Assembly (NCBI GenBank): GCA_910579165.1
Contig: CAJTTF010000003.1
Location: 62,001-126,000 of the forward strand
Length of the DNA stretch: 64,000 bases
Source of the DNA: an uncultured Atopobiaceae bacterium
Lineage (GTDB): Bacteria; Actinomycetota; Coriobacteriia; Coriobacteriales; Atopobiaceae
Direction: 5' to 3'
Of this stretch, positions 1-9,421 are shown in pieces. The position numbers and the translations under genes were made by a program. Positions within the stretch are counted from its first letter, which is position 1, and each line of letters starts with the position of its first letter. The notes below the pieces were generated by a model. That model did no database searches. It was not told where the DNA came from and worked only from the letters and a program-made list of their open reading frames with translations.

Positions 1-171
1 CTTGACGTGACGGACTCAGAGGGAGCTACGCTTATCGAGATCTCTTGCGACAAAGAGGACGTGGGCAAGGTAATTGGCCGGAGCGGTCATTCCATTAAAT
101 CAATCAGAACGCTTGCTCGTGCCCTTGGTCAGCGCCTGGGCATTCGCGTGGACGTTGAGGTTCTTGATTAG
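1..171 (+). CDS. khpA: KhpA-like KH-domain RNA-binding protein, C-terminal part
   Basis: The reading frame is open from the window edge and ends at a TAG, giving the last 56 residues; the start lies to the left of the window. The fragment has the KH-domain core VGKVIGRSG with the GxxG loop (GRSG) and the following helix HSIKSIRTLARAL. Length and position directly before rimM and trmD match KhpA (YlqC), a small single-KH RNA chaperone that pairs with KhpB and is normally encoded after rpsP. Only the C-terminal part is visible, so the assignment rests on the GxxG motif and on gene order. The spacer to rimM is 6 bp, so the two are probably co-transcribed. Confidence 0.8.
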   Translation, partial: LDVTDSEGATLIEISCDKEDVGKVIGRSGHSIKSIRTLARALGQRLGIRVDVEVLD

Positions 172-177
172 AAAATC

Positions 178-750
178 ATGCGACCCCCCTATATTCGCAT
201 CGCCCGAGTGGTAAAGCCTTTTGGTACCTCGGGCTTTTTTCTTATTGAAGCAACGGGTGTTTCTACACTCTCTCCTGTGGTTCCTGGCGTGGAGGTTTGT
301 ATCGTTCCTCCTCTAAACGATGTGCCGCGCTGGTGTCCGGTAGAAGAGATAAAGCACGAGGGAGATACCTTTGCCAAGATGAAACTTGCAGGTGTTGAAA
401 CGAGAAGCGATGTGCAGGAACTTCTCGGGCACGAACTTCTCGTGAAAGAGACAGCCGAGTTTCACCAGCTTGCACAATCAGGTGACAGTGCTTCCCAAGG
501 AGGTCAGAATGATCTTCCGTATGCCAGCGTGGATTTGATTGGCCTTGCGGTTATCGATAAAAAACGGGGAGAGCTTGGCACGATAGGAGGAGTCTCTAGC
601 AATGGCGCCCATGCCCTATGGGAAATTGTAAGCGACGAGCAGAGCTTTCTTTTTCCCGCCGTTGATGCTTACATTGAAGTGATTGACCACGAGAAGGGCG
701 AAGCACACATTGCACTGCCGAAGGGACTTTTGGACGCAGAGGCACGATAG
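178..750 (+). CDS. rimM: Ribosome maturation factor RimM
   Basis: The 190-residue protein matches RimM, which binds ribosomal protein S19 and assists maturation of the 30S head. The N-terminal RimM barrel begins IRIARVVKPFGTSGF, the family's 'GxIvkpfGlkG' opening. The C-terminal PRC-barrel starts near DLIGLAVIDKKRGELGTI and ends with the usual LPKGLLD. A short Ser/Gly/Gln-rich linker (around residues 98-112) separates the domains and is longer than usual. The gene sits 6 bp after khpA and 4 bp before trmD, the conserved order. No clear ribosome binding site precedes the ATG, so translation may be coupled to khpA. Confidence 0.93.
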   Translation: MRPPYIRIARVVKPFGTSGFFLIEATGVSTLSPVVPGVEVCIVPPLNDVPRWCPVEEIKHEGDTFAKMKLAGVETRSDVQELLGHELLVKETAEFHQLAQSGDSASQGGQNDLPYASVDLIGLAVIDKKRGELGTIGGVSSNGAHALWEIVSDEQSFLFPAVDAYIEVIDHEKGEAHIALPKGLLDAEAR

Positions 751-754
751 AATC

Positions 755-1549
755 ATGCACATTCAAGCTATTTCCGTCATACCTGAAGTTTTCGCACCGT
801 ACATGGACGCCTCTATTTTGGGACGCGCTCAAAAAGCCGGCCTCTTCTCGTTTGAGTCCTTTGACCTGCGCAATTGGACGCACGACAAACACCGTACGGT
901 TGACGATGCGCCGTTTGGCGGCGGTCCGGGGATGCTTATGCGCCCTGAGCCCATTTTTGAAGCAGTTCGCTCCCTTCAAGAAGAGAATCTCTCTCAGCGT
1001 GGTAGTGAAGCGCATGTCATTTTCTTTACGCCCGCCGCGCCGCGCTTTGACCAAAAAAAGGCGCAAGAGCTGGCGCAGAAGGACCAACTTCTTTTTGTAT
1101 GTGGTCGTTACGAGGGAATGGACGAGCGGGTACTTACCCTTGCCGACGAGCAGCTATCACTTGGTGATTTTGTTATGACCGGTGCTGAGGTAGCCGCCAT
1201 GGCCGTAGCTGATGCGGTAGTACGTCTGCTTCCTGGTGCGCTGGGAAACGAGTTGGGAACAGAGGAGGAGTCGTTTTCTGTTCCAGGTCTTTTGGAGTAC
1301 GAGCAATACACGCGCCCAGCACTGTTTGAAGGCATGGCCGTCCCAGAGGTGCTTGTTTCAGGAGACCATCAAAAAGTCTTTGCTTGGCGCATGAAAAACG
1401 CGCTCTTACGGACGGCTCGTCTGCGCCCTGACCTTTTGCATACGCTACAATTGAGCGACGATGCGCTGACCCTTTTAGGGGCAGCACTCACCGAAGAAGA
1501 AAAACAAGAGATTCGCGATGCGTTTGACACATACAAAAGACACACATAA
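755..1549 (+). CDS. trmD: tRNA (guanine-N1)-methyltransferase TrmD
   Basis: TrmD methylates G37 of tRNAs using S-adenosylmethionine and prevents +1 frameshifting. The 264-residue protein starts MHIQAISVIPEVF at an ATG 4 bp after rimM; the frame is open further upstream, but that part would overlap rimM and lacks family similarity. Hallmarks of the SPOUT/trefoil-knot fold are GGGPGMLMRPEP, the SAM-binding CGRYEGMDERV and SLGDFVMTGAEVAA. Length is slightly above the family's usual 240-250. The 3' end overlaps lepB by 32 bp in another frame, so rimM-trmD-lepB form one transcription unit. Confidence 0.96.
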   Translation: MHIQAISVIPEVFAPYMDASILGRAQKAGLFSFESFDLRNWTHDKHRTVDDAPFGGGPGMLMRPEPIFEAVRSLQEENLSQRGSEAHVIFFTPAAPRFDQKKAQELAQKDQLLFVCGRYEGMDERVLTLADEQLSLGDFVMTGAEVAAMAVADAVVRLLPGALGNELGTEEESFSVPGLLEYEQYTRPALFEGMAVPEVLVSGDHQKVFAWRMKNALLRTARLRPDLLHTLQLSDDALTLLGAALTEEEKQEIRDAFDTYKRHT

Positions 1550-2183
1550 TTCGGCCACGGATGACGCTGGGTCCGAGAAAACAAACCTCGCGCCTAAACG
1601 CGAGAGACACGGAAAGCCCAAACCAACCCACTTCAAGCAGCGCAAGCTGAAGACGGTTTTAACGTGGATTATTGCCATTGCTGCAGCGTTTGGGCTTGCT
1701 ATTTTTACTCGTACCTTTATCGCAGAATCCTTTGAGATACCTTCTTCATCCATGCTCCAAACCCTCAAGGTTGGCGACCGGCTTATCGGCGAGAAAATCA
1801 CGTATAAATTTAGCGATCCCAAGCGCGGCGATATTGCCACCTTTAACGATCCGGAAAACCCTTCCATCACGCTTATCAAGCGGGTCATTGGCGTTCCTGG
1901 GGACACCATCGATATCCACGACGGGGCGGTCTACCTCAACGGCGAGCGCCAGTATGAATCCTATACAAATGGTCAGAGCACGTATCCGCTGCAAGAGTAT
2001 GCATCTTTTCTAAAGGGCCCCCTTTCGTATCCATACACTCTCAAAGAGGGCGAGTATTGGATGATGGGAGACAACAGGAGCAATTCGCTTGATTCGCGTT
2101 ATTTTGGGCCTATCGCACGCAAAGAGATGACCTCAAAAGCGTGGTTTATTTTCTGGCCCTTTAATGAGGACCGCGTTTTTTAA
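1518..2183 (+). CDS. lepB: Signal peptidase I
   Basis: This type I signal peptidase cleaves signal peptides of secreted proteins at the outer face of the membrane. It has 221 residues: a 45-residue basic cytoplasmic tail, one membrane segment (about 46-66), then the peptidase domain. The catalytic Ser is S78 in PSSSML, the general base Lys is K121 in [11 protein letters not shown], and the C-terminal box [15 protein letters not shown] is intact. The ATG lies inside the end of trmD (32 bp overlap), suggesting coupled translation. The first segment is a single anchor, as in Gram-positive SipS-type enzymes. The secreted and anchored proteins at 8.4 and 11.2 kb would be substrates of such an enzyme. 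Confidence 0.95.
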   Translation: MRLTHTKDTHNSATDDAGSEKTNLAPKRERHGKPKPTHFKQRKLKTVLTWIIAIAAAFGLAIFTRTFIAESFEIPSSSMLQTLKVGDRLIGEKITYKFSDPKRGDIATFNDPENPSITLIKRVIGVPGDTIDIHDGAVYLNGERQYESYTNGQSTYPLQEYASFLKGPLSYPYTLKEGEYWMMGDNRSNSLDSRYFGPIARKEMTSKAWFIFWPFNEDRVF

Positions 2184-2205
2184 GGGCTTGGAGGAGAGGT
2201 CTTTT

Positions 2206-3108
2206 ATGGATGAATTATCGCGCAATACCCCTCTCACCTTCCAGGAAATGATTCTTGCGCTGGAACAATTCTGGGCAGCACAGGGTTGCACCATTGTTCA
2301 GCCCTATGATTCAGAGGTTGGAGCGGGGACGTTTCATACCCAAACACTGCTGCGGTCTTTAGGGCCAGCTCCGTGGTCTGTTTGCTATCCGCAGCCGTGT
2401 AGGCGTCCTACTGACGGTCGCTATGGCGAAAACCCCAATCGGCTCCAGCATTATTATCAGTTCCAGGTTGTCATAAAGCCCAGCCCAAAGAATGCGCAAG
2501 AGCTTTACCTGGATTCTTTGCGTGCTCTTGGTATTGATCCTCGTAAGAATGATGTGCGTTTTGTCGAGGATGATTGGGAGAGTCCAACGCTTGGCGCCTG
2601 GGGCCTTGGCTGGGAGGTATGGCTAAACGGCATGGAAGTTACGCAGTTTACTTACTTCCAGCAGGTGGGAGGCATAGAATGTAAGCCGGTCCCCGTTGAA
2701 ATTACCTATGGGCTGGAGCGCCTTGCTATGTACGTGCAAGGAGTGGACTCCGTTTATGACCTTGTGTGGAACGAGCGCGCCGATGGAACGCAGGTCACCT
2801 ATGGTGATGTTTTCCTCGAAAACGAGAAGGAGTTCTCTGCCTATAACTTTGAAGTGGCCGACGTTGCTCTTTATGAGCACCAATTTAGCGCCTTTGAGCA
2901 GGAATGCAAGGAGGCGCTTGCTCAGAACTTGCCGCTTCCTGCTTACGATTGTGTTTTGAAGTGCTCGCACGCTTTTAACCTGTTGGATGCGCGCGGTGCA
3001 ATATCTGCAACGGAGCGTGCCCGCTACATCTTACGCGTGCGCGATTTGGCTAAGGCCTGCTGCGAAGCGTACATTTCCATCGTTGCTTCTGGGGACGGAA
3101 AGGCTTGA
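2206..3108 (+). CDS. glyQ: Glycyl-tRNA synthetase alpha chain
   Basis: The catalytic alpha subunit of the bacterial alpha2beta2 glycyl-tRNA synthetase. I place the start at the ATG at 2206, preceded by GGAGGAG, rather than at an earlier in-frame ATG inside lepB; this gives the canonical start ([18 protein letters not shown]) and 300 residues, the normal length. Class II motifs are visible: [16 protein letters not shown], the [14 protein letters not shown] block, and the motif 3 region [14 protein letters not shown]. It lies 22 bp after lepB and 42 bp before glyS. Confidence 0.96.
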   Translation: MDELSRNTPLTFQEMILALEQFWAAQGCTIVQPYDSEVGAGTFHTQTLLRSLGPAPWSVCYPQPCRRPTDGRYGENPNRLQHYYQFQVVIKPSPKNAQELYLDSLRALGIDPRKNDVRFVEDDWESPTLGAWGLGWEVWLNGMEVTQFTYFQQVGGIECKPVPVEITYGLERLAMYVQGVDSVYDLVWNERADGTQVTYGDVFLENEKEFSAYNFEVADVALYEHQFSAFEQECKEALAQNLPLPAYDCVLKCSHAFNLLDARGAISATERARYILRVRDLAKACCEAYISIVASGDGKA

Positions 3109-3150
3109 GAAAGATAATAAAGAGAGAGCTGTGTGTCGGAGACTAAGAAG

Positions 3151-5394
3151 ATGACGAAAGACTTGCTGATCGAAATAGGTTCTGAAGAGTTGCCGTCTAA
3201 GCTGTTGAAGGCGGTCGTGCCGCAGTTTGAGAGCTCCCTGGTAGAAGCTCTTGATGCAGCGCATCTCTCGCACGGTGAGGCTGAGGTCTTTTCTACGCCC
3301 CGGCGCATTGCGCTCTACGTGCATGACGTCGCTCAAAAAACCCCGGCAGTACACAGCAAACGTCGCGGGCCCAAGGTGGAAGCTGCCTTTGATCCTGAGG
3401 GCAATCCAACGCAGGCCGCGCTGGGGTTTGCGCGTGGTGCAGGCGTTGAGGTGGATGCGCTTGAGCGTGCAGAAGAAGATGGCGCTACCTATGTGTTTGC
3501 TACTATCGATAAGCCTGAGGTGGAAGCAATGAGCCTTTTGCCAGAGCTCATTGAGAACACGCTCGCTGGCCTTAAATGGCCCAAGTCTCAGCGCTGGGGC
3601 GACACATCCGCTTTTTACGGTCGCCCGGTTCGCTGGATTGTGGCTCTGTTTGGTAGCGATGTTGTTCCGGTTCACTTTGGAGACGTGAGCTCTTCTAATG
3701 TTAGCCGCGGCCATCGTGTTTTGGGAAATGCAGACGTTATCATAGAAAGCCCTGCAGCCTACAAGCAAGCGCTTCAAGAGCAGGGCGTACTCCTCCGTGA
3801 TGAACGCATTGCCTCTATTAAAGAGCAGGTTGGCGCTATTGAAAAAGACCTGGGCGTAAGGGTTGATATGCCCCAGCAAACCTTTGAAGAGGTTGTGGAC
3901 CTTTGTGAATATCCTCAGGCACTTGTGGGTCATTTTGATGAGGAATTCCTCCAGATTCCTCACGAAATCATTTGCGAGTCCATGCTGTCGCACCAGCGCT
4001 ATTTTCCACTGTATAAGCCGGTTGCAGAAGGCGGGAAATCTGATGAAGCGGCTGCAAGCTCAGGCACAGCTGCATCTCAAGCTTCCGGCTCAGCTGCAGA
4101 AAAAGAGCACCTCACCACGGGCTTTGTTATTATCGGCAACGGAGATGAAGCCTATGCAGACGATATCATTGCGGGGAATGAACGCGTTGTGCGCGCACGC
4201 TTGGACGATGCTCAATTCTTCTACAATACCGATGTAAAGATTCCTCTGGAGGAGCGTCTGCCAAAGCTTGAAGAGGTTGTTTTTCAATCCAAGCTAGGAA
4301 CGCTTAAGGACAAGACGAAACGCCTTGAGGCGCTTGCTCCCCTTATCGTTAAAGAAAACAACGGCACGGCAGAAGAAGCAGCCCTGGCCAAGCGTGCCGC
4401 GCAACTCTCAAAGTGCGATCTTGTCTCGCAAACGGTCATAGAGTTCACCTCACAGCAAGGGGTGATGGGGGGTTACTTTGCTGCAGCTCAAGGTGAAGAC
4501 GACCAGGTAGTCACTGCCCTTTCTACCCAGTACTACCCGCGCTTTGCCACTGACGTTCTTCCCCCCACAAAAGTGGCGCGTGCTCTTGCCGTTGCCGATA
4601 AACTCGACACCCTTGTAGGCATGTTTGCTATAGGAGAGCCACCCACCGGTTCCTCTGATCCGTTTGCTCTTCGCCGTGGTGCCATTGGCATTATTCGCAT
4701 GCTTCAGGAGGATGATGCTGTAAGTTTGCCGAATCTGATTGAGGCGGCGCTTGACCAATTCAATAACGAAGGAATCGCGTTTGACCGTAGCGACGTCGCC
4801 GCACACATAGCTGATTTCTTTGCCACGCGCCTTGCCACCATGGCTAAAGAACAAGGGATTTCTGCCCAGGTAATTAAAGCAATTCAGAATACGGGTGTCA
4901 TTGATCCTGCTACCTTTTTTGAACGCGCTAGGATTCTTGAGCACGCCAAAGAAAAGGATCCCCAGCTGTATGAGGACCTGGCAACTGCCTTCTCGCGCGC
5001 GCATAACCTCATTGCCAAGGGCGCCAAGGACGCAGCCACGAGCGAAAAAGGCGCCAAAGACGCAGCTATTAGTTCCAAAGACGCAGACAAGAGTCCCAAA
5101 GATGCGCCCGTTTTCAATAAAGAACCTGTTGCGGAAGAGCTTTTATCGGAGACAGAAAAAGGCCTCTACCAAGCGTGCAACGATGCAGAGGCAGCACTTG
5201 CTCAACAACTCGCCGCGCACGATTTTGAGCAAGCCCTCAACACATTGGCTGCCCTCAGAGGACCTATCGACCTCTTCTTTGAGAACATCATGGTGATGGA
5301 TGAGGATCCAAATATTCGCGCCAATCGCCTGGCGCTGCTCAACAACTTTTTAGCCCTCTTTGCAGACGTGGCTGACATCTCTGCTTTGGCGTAA
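3151..5394 (+). CDS. glyS: Glycyl-tRNA synthetase beta chain
   Basis: Beta subunit of glycyl-tRNA synthetase, needed for tRNA binding. The start is chosen at ATG 3151 (MTKDLLIEIGSEELPS), with GGAG 9 bp upstream; a GTG at 3133 in the same frame is the alternative. About 747 residues, longer than the usual ~690 because of two low-complexity inserts: an Ala/Ser/Gly-rich one at about residues 292-319, and a Lys/Ala/Asp one at about 623-653 that contains the repeated unit GAKDAA. The latter lies just before the C-terminal anticodon-binding (DALR-like) domain. Typical blocks include ESMLSHQRYFPL and DPFALRRGAIGIIR. The inserts are probably surface linkers and do not disrupt the known motifs. Confidence 0.96.
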   Translation: MTKDLLIEIGSEELPSKLLKAVVPQFESSLVEALDAAHLSHGEAEVFSTPRRIALYVHDVAQKTPAVHSKRRGPKVEAAFDPEGNPTQAALGFARGAGVEVDALERAEEDGATYVFATIDKPEVEAMSLLPELIENTLAGLKWPKSQRWGDTSAFYGRPVRWIVALFGSDVVPVHFGDVSSSNVSRGHRVLGNADVIIESPAAYKQALQEQGVLLRDERIASIKEQVGAIEKDLGVRVDMPQQTFEEVVDLCEYPQALVGHFDEEFLQIPHEIICESMLSHQRYFPLYKPVAEGGKSDEAAASSGTAASQASGSAAEKEHLTTGFVIIGNGDEAYADDIIAGNERVVRARLDDAQFFYNTDVKIPLEERLPKLEEVVFQSKLGTLKDKTKRLEALAPLIVKENNGTAEEAALAKRAAQLSKCDLVSQTVIEFTSQQGVMGGYFAAAQGEDDQVVTALSTQYYPRFATDVLPPTKVARALAVADKLDTLVGMFAIGEPPTGSSDPFALRRGAIGIIRMLQEDDAVSLPNLIEAALDQFNNEGIAFDRSDVAAHIADFFATRLATMAKEQGISAQVIKAIQNTGVIDPATFFERARILEHAKEKDPQLYEDLATAFSRAHNLIAKGAKDAATSEKGAKDAAISSKDADKSPKDAPVFNKEPVAEELLSETEKGLYQACNDAEAALAQQLAAHDFEQALNTLAALRGPIDLFFENIMVMDEDPNIRANRLALLNNFLALFADVADISALA
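5020..5090 (+). repeat. Coding tandem repeat in glyS
   Basis: The 18-bp stretch GGCGCCAAGGACGCAGCC at 5020 recurs almost exactly 30 bp later at 5050, and a weaker third copy (TCCAAAGACGCAGAC) starts near 5074. It encodes the repeated peptide GAKDAA in a variable linker of GlyS. The repeat keeps the reading frame. Confidence 0.7.
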
Positions 5395-5423
5395 AAAGTT
5401 ATCCATATTCTGCAAAAAACTAC

Positions 5424-5429
5424 TATACT
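5424..5429 (+). promoter_or_regulatory. Possible -10 box for ppdK
   Basis: A TATACT hexamer lies 132 bp upstream of ppdK in the 167-bp spacer after glyS. The best upstream hexamer (TTATCC at 5399-5404) is a poor -35 with a 19-bp spacer, so only the -10 is proposed. A small hairpin, AGGGT-6 nt-ACCCT, lies between it and the gene. Confidence 0.35.
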
Positions 5430-5561
5430 CATACCTTGGACGCTATGGTTGCGCAAAACGCATAATCAGCCGCGCGCCGAGGGTTTTGCGACCCTGAAGC
5501 CTCAAGAAAGGCGCATATTCCAAGAACAAACAAGCTGTCCTTAGACGAAGAAAGGAATTCT

Positions 5562-8309
5562 ATGGCTGCTACAGAAAAGGTCGTGTACCGCTGGGGAGTT
5601 GACGAGACGGGAAAAGACGTCACTGAAGCCGACGCTTCCATGAAATACATCGTGGGAGGTAAGGGAGCCAATCTCGCAGAGATGGCAAAGATAGGTCTGC
5701 CGGTCCCTCCAGGCTTCTCTATAACCTGTCAAACGTGCGTTGCCTATTCCGACAATGACAACACGTGGCCTGAGGGCACCTACGCAGAGATTGATGCTGC
5801 GCGCGAAGACCTCGAGCGTCGCATGGGTAAAAAGCTGGGCGATGCTAAAGATCCTCTGCTTGTATCCGTTCGCTCCGGTGCTCCTTTCTCTATGCCGGGC
5901 ATGATGGATACCGTTTTGAACTTGGGTCTCAACGATGAGTCGGTTCAGGGCATTATTGAGCAGACGCAAAACCCCCGCTTTGGCTGGGATTCCTATCGTC
6001 GCTTCATCCAAATGTTCTCTAACGTTGTTATGGGTATTGATGGCGATCTTTTTGAGGATGCTATTAACGAGCTTAAAGCTAAGCGCGGCGTTAAGGCCGA
6101 TACGGACCTCACTGCTGAGGACCTACAAGAGCTCGTGGGACGCTTTAAAGAGATTTTCTCTGAAAACGTGGACACAGAAGCGCATCCAGAGATCGTTAAA
6201 GACGGCAAAGCGGTCTTCCCCGAGGATCCTTACCTGCAGCTTCGCCTTGCTATTGAGGCTGTCTTTGGTTCTTGGATGAACGAGCGTGCCATTTTGTATC
6301 GCAAGAAAAACCGCATCCCGGATGATCTGGGAACTGCTGTCAACGTGCAGATTATGGCCTACGGCAACAAAGGCGACAATTCTGCAACCGGCGTTGCCTT
6401 TACGCGTAACCCCGCCAACGGTGACAAAGAGTACTACGGTGACTTTCTTGTGAATGCGCAGGGTGAAGACGTTGTTGCTGGTATTCGTAATACCGAGCCT
6501 ATCGCCGATCTTAAAACCACGCCCAATCTTGAAGAGGCCGGCAAGCAGCTTGAAGACATTTTTGAGCTTCTCGAAAATCACTACCACGACATGATGGACA
6601 TTGAGTTCACCATTGAAAACGGCAAGCTCTGGATGCTGCAAACCCGCGCCGGAAAGCGTACGGCAACCGCCGCCCTCAAGATTGCAATCGATATGCAAAA
6701 AGAGGGTCACATCACCAAGGCTGAGGCTGTTCAGCGCATCAACCCTGAGCAACTTGATCAGCTGCTGCACCCGCAAATTGATCCCAATGCAGACCTTAAC
6801 GTCATTGCTCGCGGTATGAATGCAAGCCCCGGTGCCGCTGTTGGTGCGGTTGTGTTTTCCTCTGATGAGGCAGTAAATTACGAGGCAGAAGGTAAAAAAT
6901 CTATCCTCGTTCGCTGGGAGACCAACCCTGATGACCTCAAGGGAATGATGGCCGCTGAGGGTATTTTAACCTCGCACGGTGGTAAGACCTCGCATGCCGC
7001 CGTTATTGCTCGTGGTATGGGCGCCCCCTGCGTCTGCGGCGTTGAAGCCCTGCAGATTGACGCCGCCAACAAAGTGGCCACTATCGCCGATACAGACATC
7101 GAGCTTCACGAGGGCGATATCATCTCTATCGACGGTACTACAGGCCAGGTCATGCTGGGTTCGGTGCCTCTCGTTGAGCCAGAAATTACCGGCGACTTGG
7201 AGACCATCCTCAACTGGGCAGATGAAATTCGTCTTACCGTTAAGATGGGTCGTCCCATTGGTGTTCGTGCTAACGCCGATAACCCCGAGGACGCAAAGCT
7301 CTCCGTTGAGTTTGGCGCCGAGGGCATTGGTCTTTGCCGCACCGAGCACATGTTCTTGGGCGACAGAAAACGCATCATTCAGGACTTCATTCTTTCTCGC
7401 GACGAGGCAACGAAGGAAAAGGCCCTTGCTGAGCTTGAGAAAGCGCAGGAAGGCGACTTTCTCCAGATGTTCAAAACTATGGCGGGCCGTCCCGTTATCG
7501 TCCGTTTGCTCGATCCACCGCTGCACGAGTTCCTCGACAGCCCCCGCGAGCTTGCGGTAGAAATTGCCAAGCTTGAGGCTGTAGACGGTGACCCCAAAGT
7601 AATCGCCGAGAAGTCCAATCTTCTGGCCCGCATTGACTCGATGACCGAGGCCAATCCTATGCTTGGTCTGAGAGGCTGCCGCCTAGGCATTGTCTATCCT
7701 GAACTCACAGACATGCAGATTACTGCCATTGCTAACGCTACGGCCCAGCTGATTAAAGAGGGAGTGGATGCACAACCTGAGATTATGGTTCCTCTTATCT
7801 CTACCGAGGCTGAGTTTGAGTACCTTCGCAAACGCATTCTTGACGTGATTGCTGAGGTTTCCAAGCGTGAAGGCGTTGAGCTCAACATTCCTATTGGAAC
7901 GATGATTGAGCTTCCTCGCGCTGCTCTTGAAGCCGAGAAGATCGGCCAACACGCTGACTTCTTCAGCTTTGGCACCAATGACCTTACGCAAACAACCTTT
8001 GGTTTTTCGCGCGATGACGTTGAGTCTGCCTTTATCCCAACGTATCTCCAAAAGAAGCTGCTTCCCACGAACCCTTTTGAAACGCTTGATGCAGGCGTTG
8101 CTAAACTCGTTGACATGGGTGTTAAGGGAGGACGTGCAGCCAATAAGGACATTGTGTGCGGTGTTTGCGGTGAGACCGGCGGTGACCCTGACTCCATCTT
8201 GATGTATTACAAGTTGGGTCTGGACTATGTTTCCTGCTCGCCTTACCGTGTGCCTATTGCACGCCTCATTGCTGCCCAGTCCAAACTGGCTTCTAACGAG
8301 GTGCACTAG
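5562..8309 (+). CDS. ppdK: Pyruvate, phosphate dikinase
   Basis: PPDK interconverts phosphoenolpyruvate, AMP and PPi with pyruvate, ATP and Pi; in anaerobic Coriobacteria it probably works in glycolysis/gluconeogenesis with PPi. The 915-residue protein has the full domain order: N-terminal ATP-grasp (GGKGANLAEM, residues ~30-40), central phosphohistidine swivel with TSHGGKTSHAAV (catalytic H478) and RGMGAPCVCG, and the C-terminal TIM barrel with GLCRTEHMF, LRGCRLG and the GVCGETGGDP box with the catalytic cysteine. The size is close to the usual 870-900. The start ATG has GAAAGGA upstream. It is transcribed alone after a 167-bp spacer. Confidence 0.97.
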   Translation: MAATEKVVYRWGVDETGKDVTEADASMKYIVGGKGANLAEMAKIGLPVPPGFSITCQTCVAYSDNDNTWPEGTYAEIDAAREDLERRMGKKLGDAKDPLLVSVRSGAPFSMPGMMDTVLNLGLNDESVQGIIEQTQNPRFGWDSYRRFIQMFSNVVMGIDGDLFEDAINELKAKRGVKADTDLTAEDLQELVGRFKEIFSENVDTEAHPEIVKDGKAVFPEDPYLQLRLAIEAVFGSWMNERAILYRKKNRIPDDLGTAVNVQIMAYGNKGDNSATGVAFTRNPANGDKEYYGDFLVNAQGEDVVAGIRNTEPIADLKTTPNLEEAGKQLEDIFELLENHYHDMMDIEFTIENGKLWMLQTRAGKRTATAALKIAIDMQKEGHITKAEAVQRINPEQLDQLLHPQIDPNADLNVIARGMNASPGAAVGAVVFSSDEAVNYEAEGKKSILVRWETNPDDLKGMMAAEGILTSHGGKTSHAAVIARGMGAPCVCGVEALQIDAANKVATIADTDIELHEGDIISIDGTTGQVMLGSVPLVEPEITGDLETILNWADEIRLTVKMGRPIGVRANADNPEDAKLSVEFGAEGIGLCRTEHMFLGDRKRIIQDFILSRDEATKEKALAELEKAQEGDFLQMFKTMAGRPVIVRLLDPPLHEFLDSPRELAVEIAKLEAVDGDPKVIAEKSNLLARIDSMTEANPMLGLRGCRLGIVYPELTDMQITAIANATAQLIKEGVDAQPEIMVPLISTEAEFEYLRKRILDVIAEVSKREGVELNIPIGTMIELPRAALEAEKIGQHADFFSFGTNDLTQTTFGFSRDDVESAFIPTYLQKKLLPTNPFETLDAGVAKLVDMGVKGGRAANKDIVCGVCGETGGDPDSILMYYKLGLDYVSCSPYRVPIARLIAAQSKLASNEVH

Positions 8310-8334
8310 TAGCGCGCAAGAAGAGCGTAGCGCA

Positions 8335-8424
8335 GCGCAAATTGATAAACCCAACGATACGCGTAACGGCAGGAGTAGTGCTGCGCGAATCGATAAACTC
8401 AATGATACGTGTAGCCAAGCAGAG
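8335..8424 (+). repeat. Imperfect tandem repeat, period 48 bp
   Basis: In the 120-bp spacer between ppdK and the next gene, GCGCAAATTGATAAACCCAA (8335) recurs as GCGCGAATCGATAAACTCAA (8383), followed in both copies by a GATACG motif. The period of 48 bp is 16 codons. Read in one frame it gives AAQIDKPNDT / AARIDKLNDT, but no start codon or ribosome site argues for a gene there, so I treat it as a spacer duplication. Confidence 0.65.
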
Positions 8425-8429
8425 GCGGA

Positions 8430-9419
8430 GTGCAATTGGTTAAACCGGTTAAAATACTACTTAGTATTTGTTTGATTGGAGGGCTCGCGTTTGCGGCCCT
8501 CCTTCTTTTTACGACGCTGTTTGCGCCTGGTTGTTCGCCTTTTGCGCGAGCGCCTCAGAAAGGGCAGCCGCTTGACGACTACACGTTTGAAGACCTCTCC
8601 CAGATAGCCGCTCTCATCCAAACGTCTCAGAATCCCGTGCATACGGCGGCCGAGTATGGAATATGCGATGAGGCGGGCGTTATAAAAGACCAGGTAAAAC
8701 GCTTCAAGCTAAAGGACGATACGGTCTGTGAGGTGCGTGTGGTTGGCATCATGCAAGACACACTTTCTCCTGCGCAAGGGAGCGGGGATTTTGACTTGAG
8801 CGCGCTCAATCCTTTTAGGACCTCAGGTAGTAGCCTGCAACATGGATCTAAAGCCGGCCTCACGTTTATGTGCGCTGAAGTACCCGCCACATCAGTCTAT
8901 ATGCAATCGCCCACGGCTGATGGCGGTTGGCAATCATCAGAGCTGCGCTCTTACCTTGCAACTACACTCTTTAACAACCTCCCGGATTACCTGCAACAGA
9001 GAATCGTCTCGGTAGAGAAGATGACCAACAACGTGGGATATACGTCTGACGCATCTTCAGTGACCGCCACCCAGGATAAAGTATGGGAGCCGTCAGTGAT
9101 TGAGGTTAACGGTGAAGTGAATTGGGACGAGGGTGACTACGCCTCCGGCAGACGACCTAACGACACTGTTATGAATGCAGAAGGGACGCAGTACCAGTGG
9201 TTTTCTCAATCAAGGGATGCATCTGGGACTCTTCCTCCCGACAAGCTCCAGATGACGTTTAAGGGAATGAGCACGTCGTGGTGGTATCGCACTCTCTTTC
9301 CCACCTCTACCATGTTTGGAAGCACGCCGTACGCTTGCTGCGTCATGGAATCGGGCTATCCTAATGGCCACCTGGACGTAACAACGTCCGCTGGTGTTGC
9401 CTTTGGCTTCTGCCTATAG
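8430..9419 (+). CDS. Membrane-anchored secreted protein, DUF6273-like
   Basis: Function unknown. The 329-residue product opens with an uncleaved-looking membrane segment or signal peptide (about residues 8-31) ending FAPGC; C35 could be lipidated, but the lipobox is not canonical (Pro at -2). The rest is predicted extracytoplasmic. The central part, DGGWQSSELRSYL ... LPDYLQQRIVSVEK ... VTATQDKVW, resembles the DUF6273 family, secreted domains common in Firmicutes and Coriobacteria. The only start consistent with the whole membrane segment is GTG 8430, but the purine-rich stretch before it is too close for a good ribosome site, so the start is uncertain. Its stop is 2 bp from that of the convergent ATPase gene. 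Confidence 0.7.
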   Translation: MQLVKPVKILLSICLIGGLAFAALLLFTTLFAPGCSPFARAPQKGQPLDDYTFEDLSQIAALIQTSQNPVHTAAEYGICDEAGVIKDQVKRFKLKDDTVCEVRVVGIMQDTLSPAQGSGDFDLSALNPFRTSGSSLQHGSKAGLTFMCAEVPATSVYMQSPTADGGWQSSELRSYLATTLFNNLPDYLQQRIVSVEKMTNNVGYTSDASSVTATQDKVWEPSVIEVNGEVNWDEGDYASGRRPNDTVMNAEGTQYQWFSQSRDASGTLPPDKLQMTFKGMSTSWWYRTLFPTSTMFGSTPYACCVMESGYPNGHLDVTTSAGVAFGFCL

Positions 9420-9421
9420 GC

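Noticed and set aside
3031-3993. 320-codon minus-strand frame opposite glyS
   Set aside because: It is a shadow of glyS; the plus-strand product has clear family motifs and the minus product has none.
8227-8475. 82-codon frame carrying a 16-residue repeat after ppdK
   Set aside because: It starts within ppdK, has no ribosome site and overlaps the next gene; the repeat is better explained as a spacer duplication.
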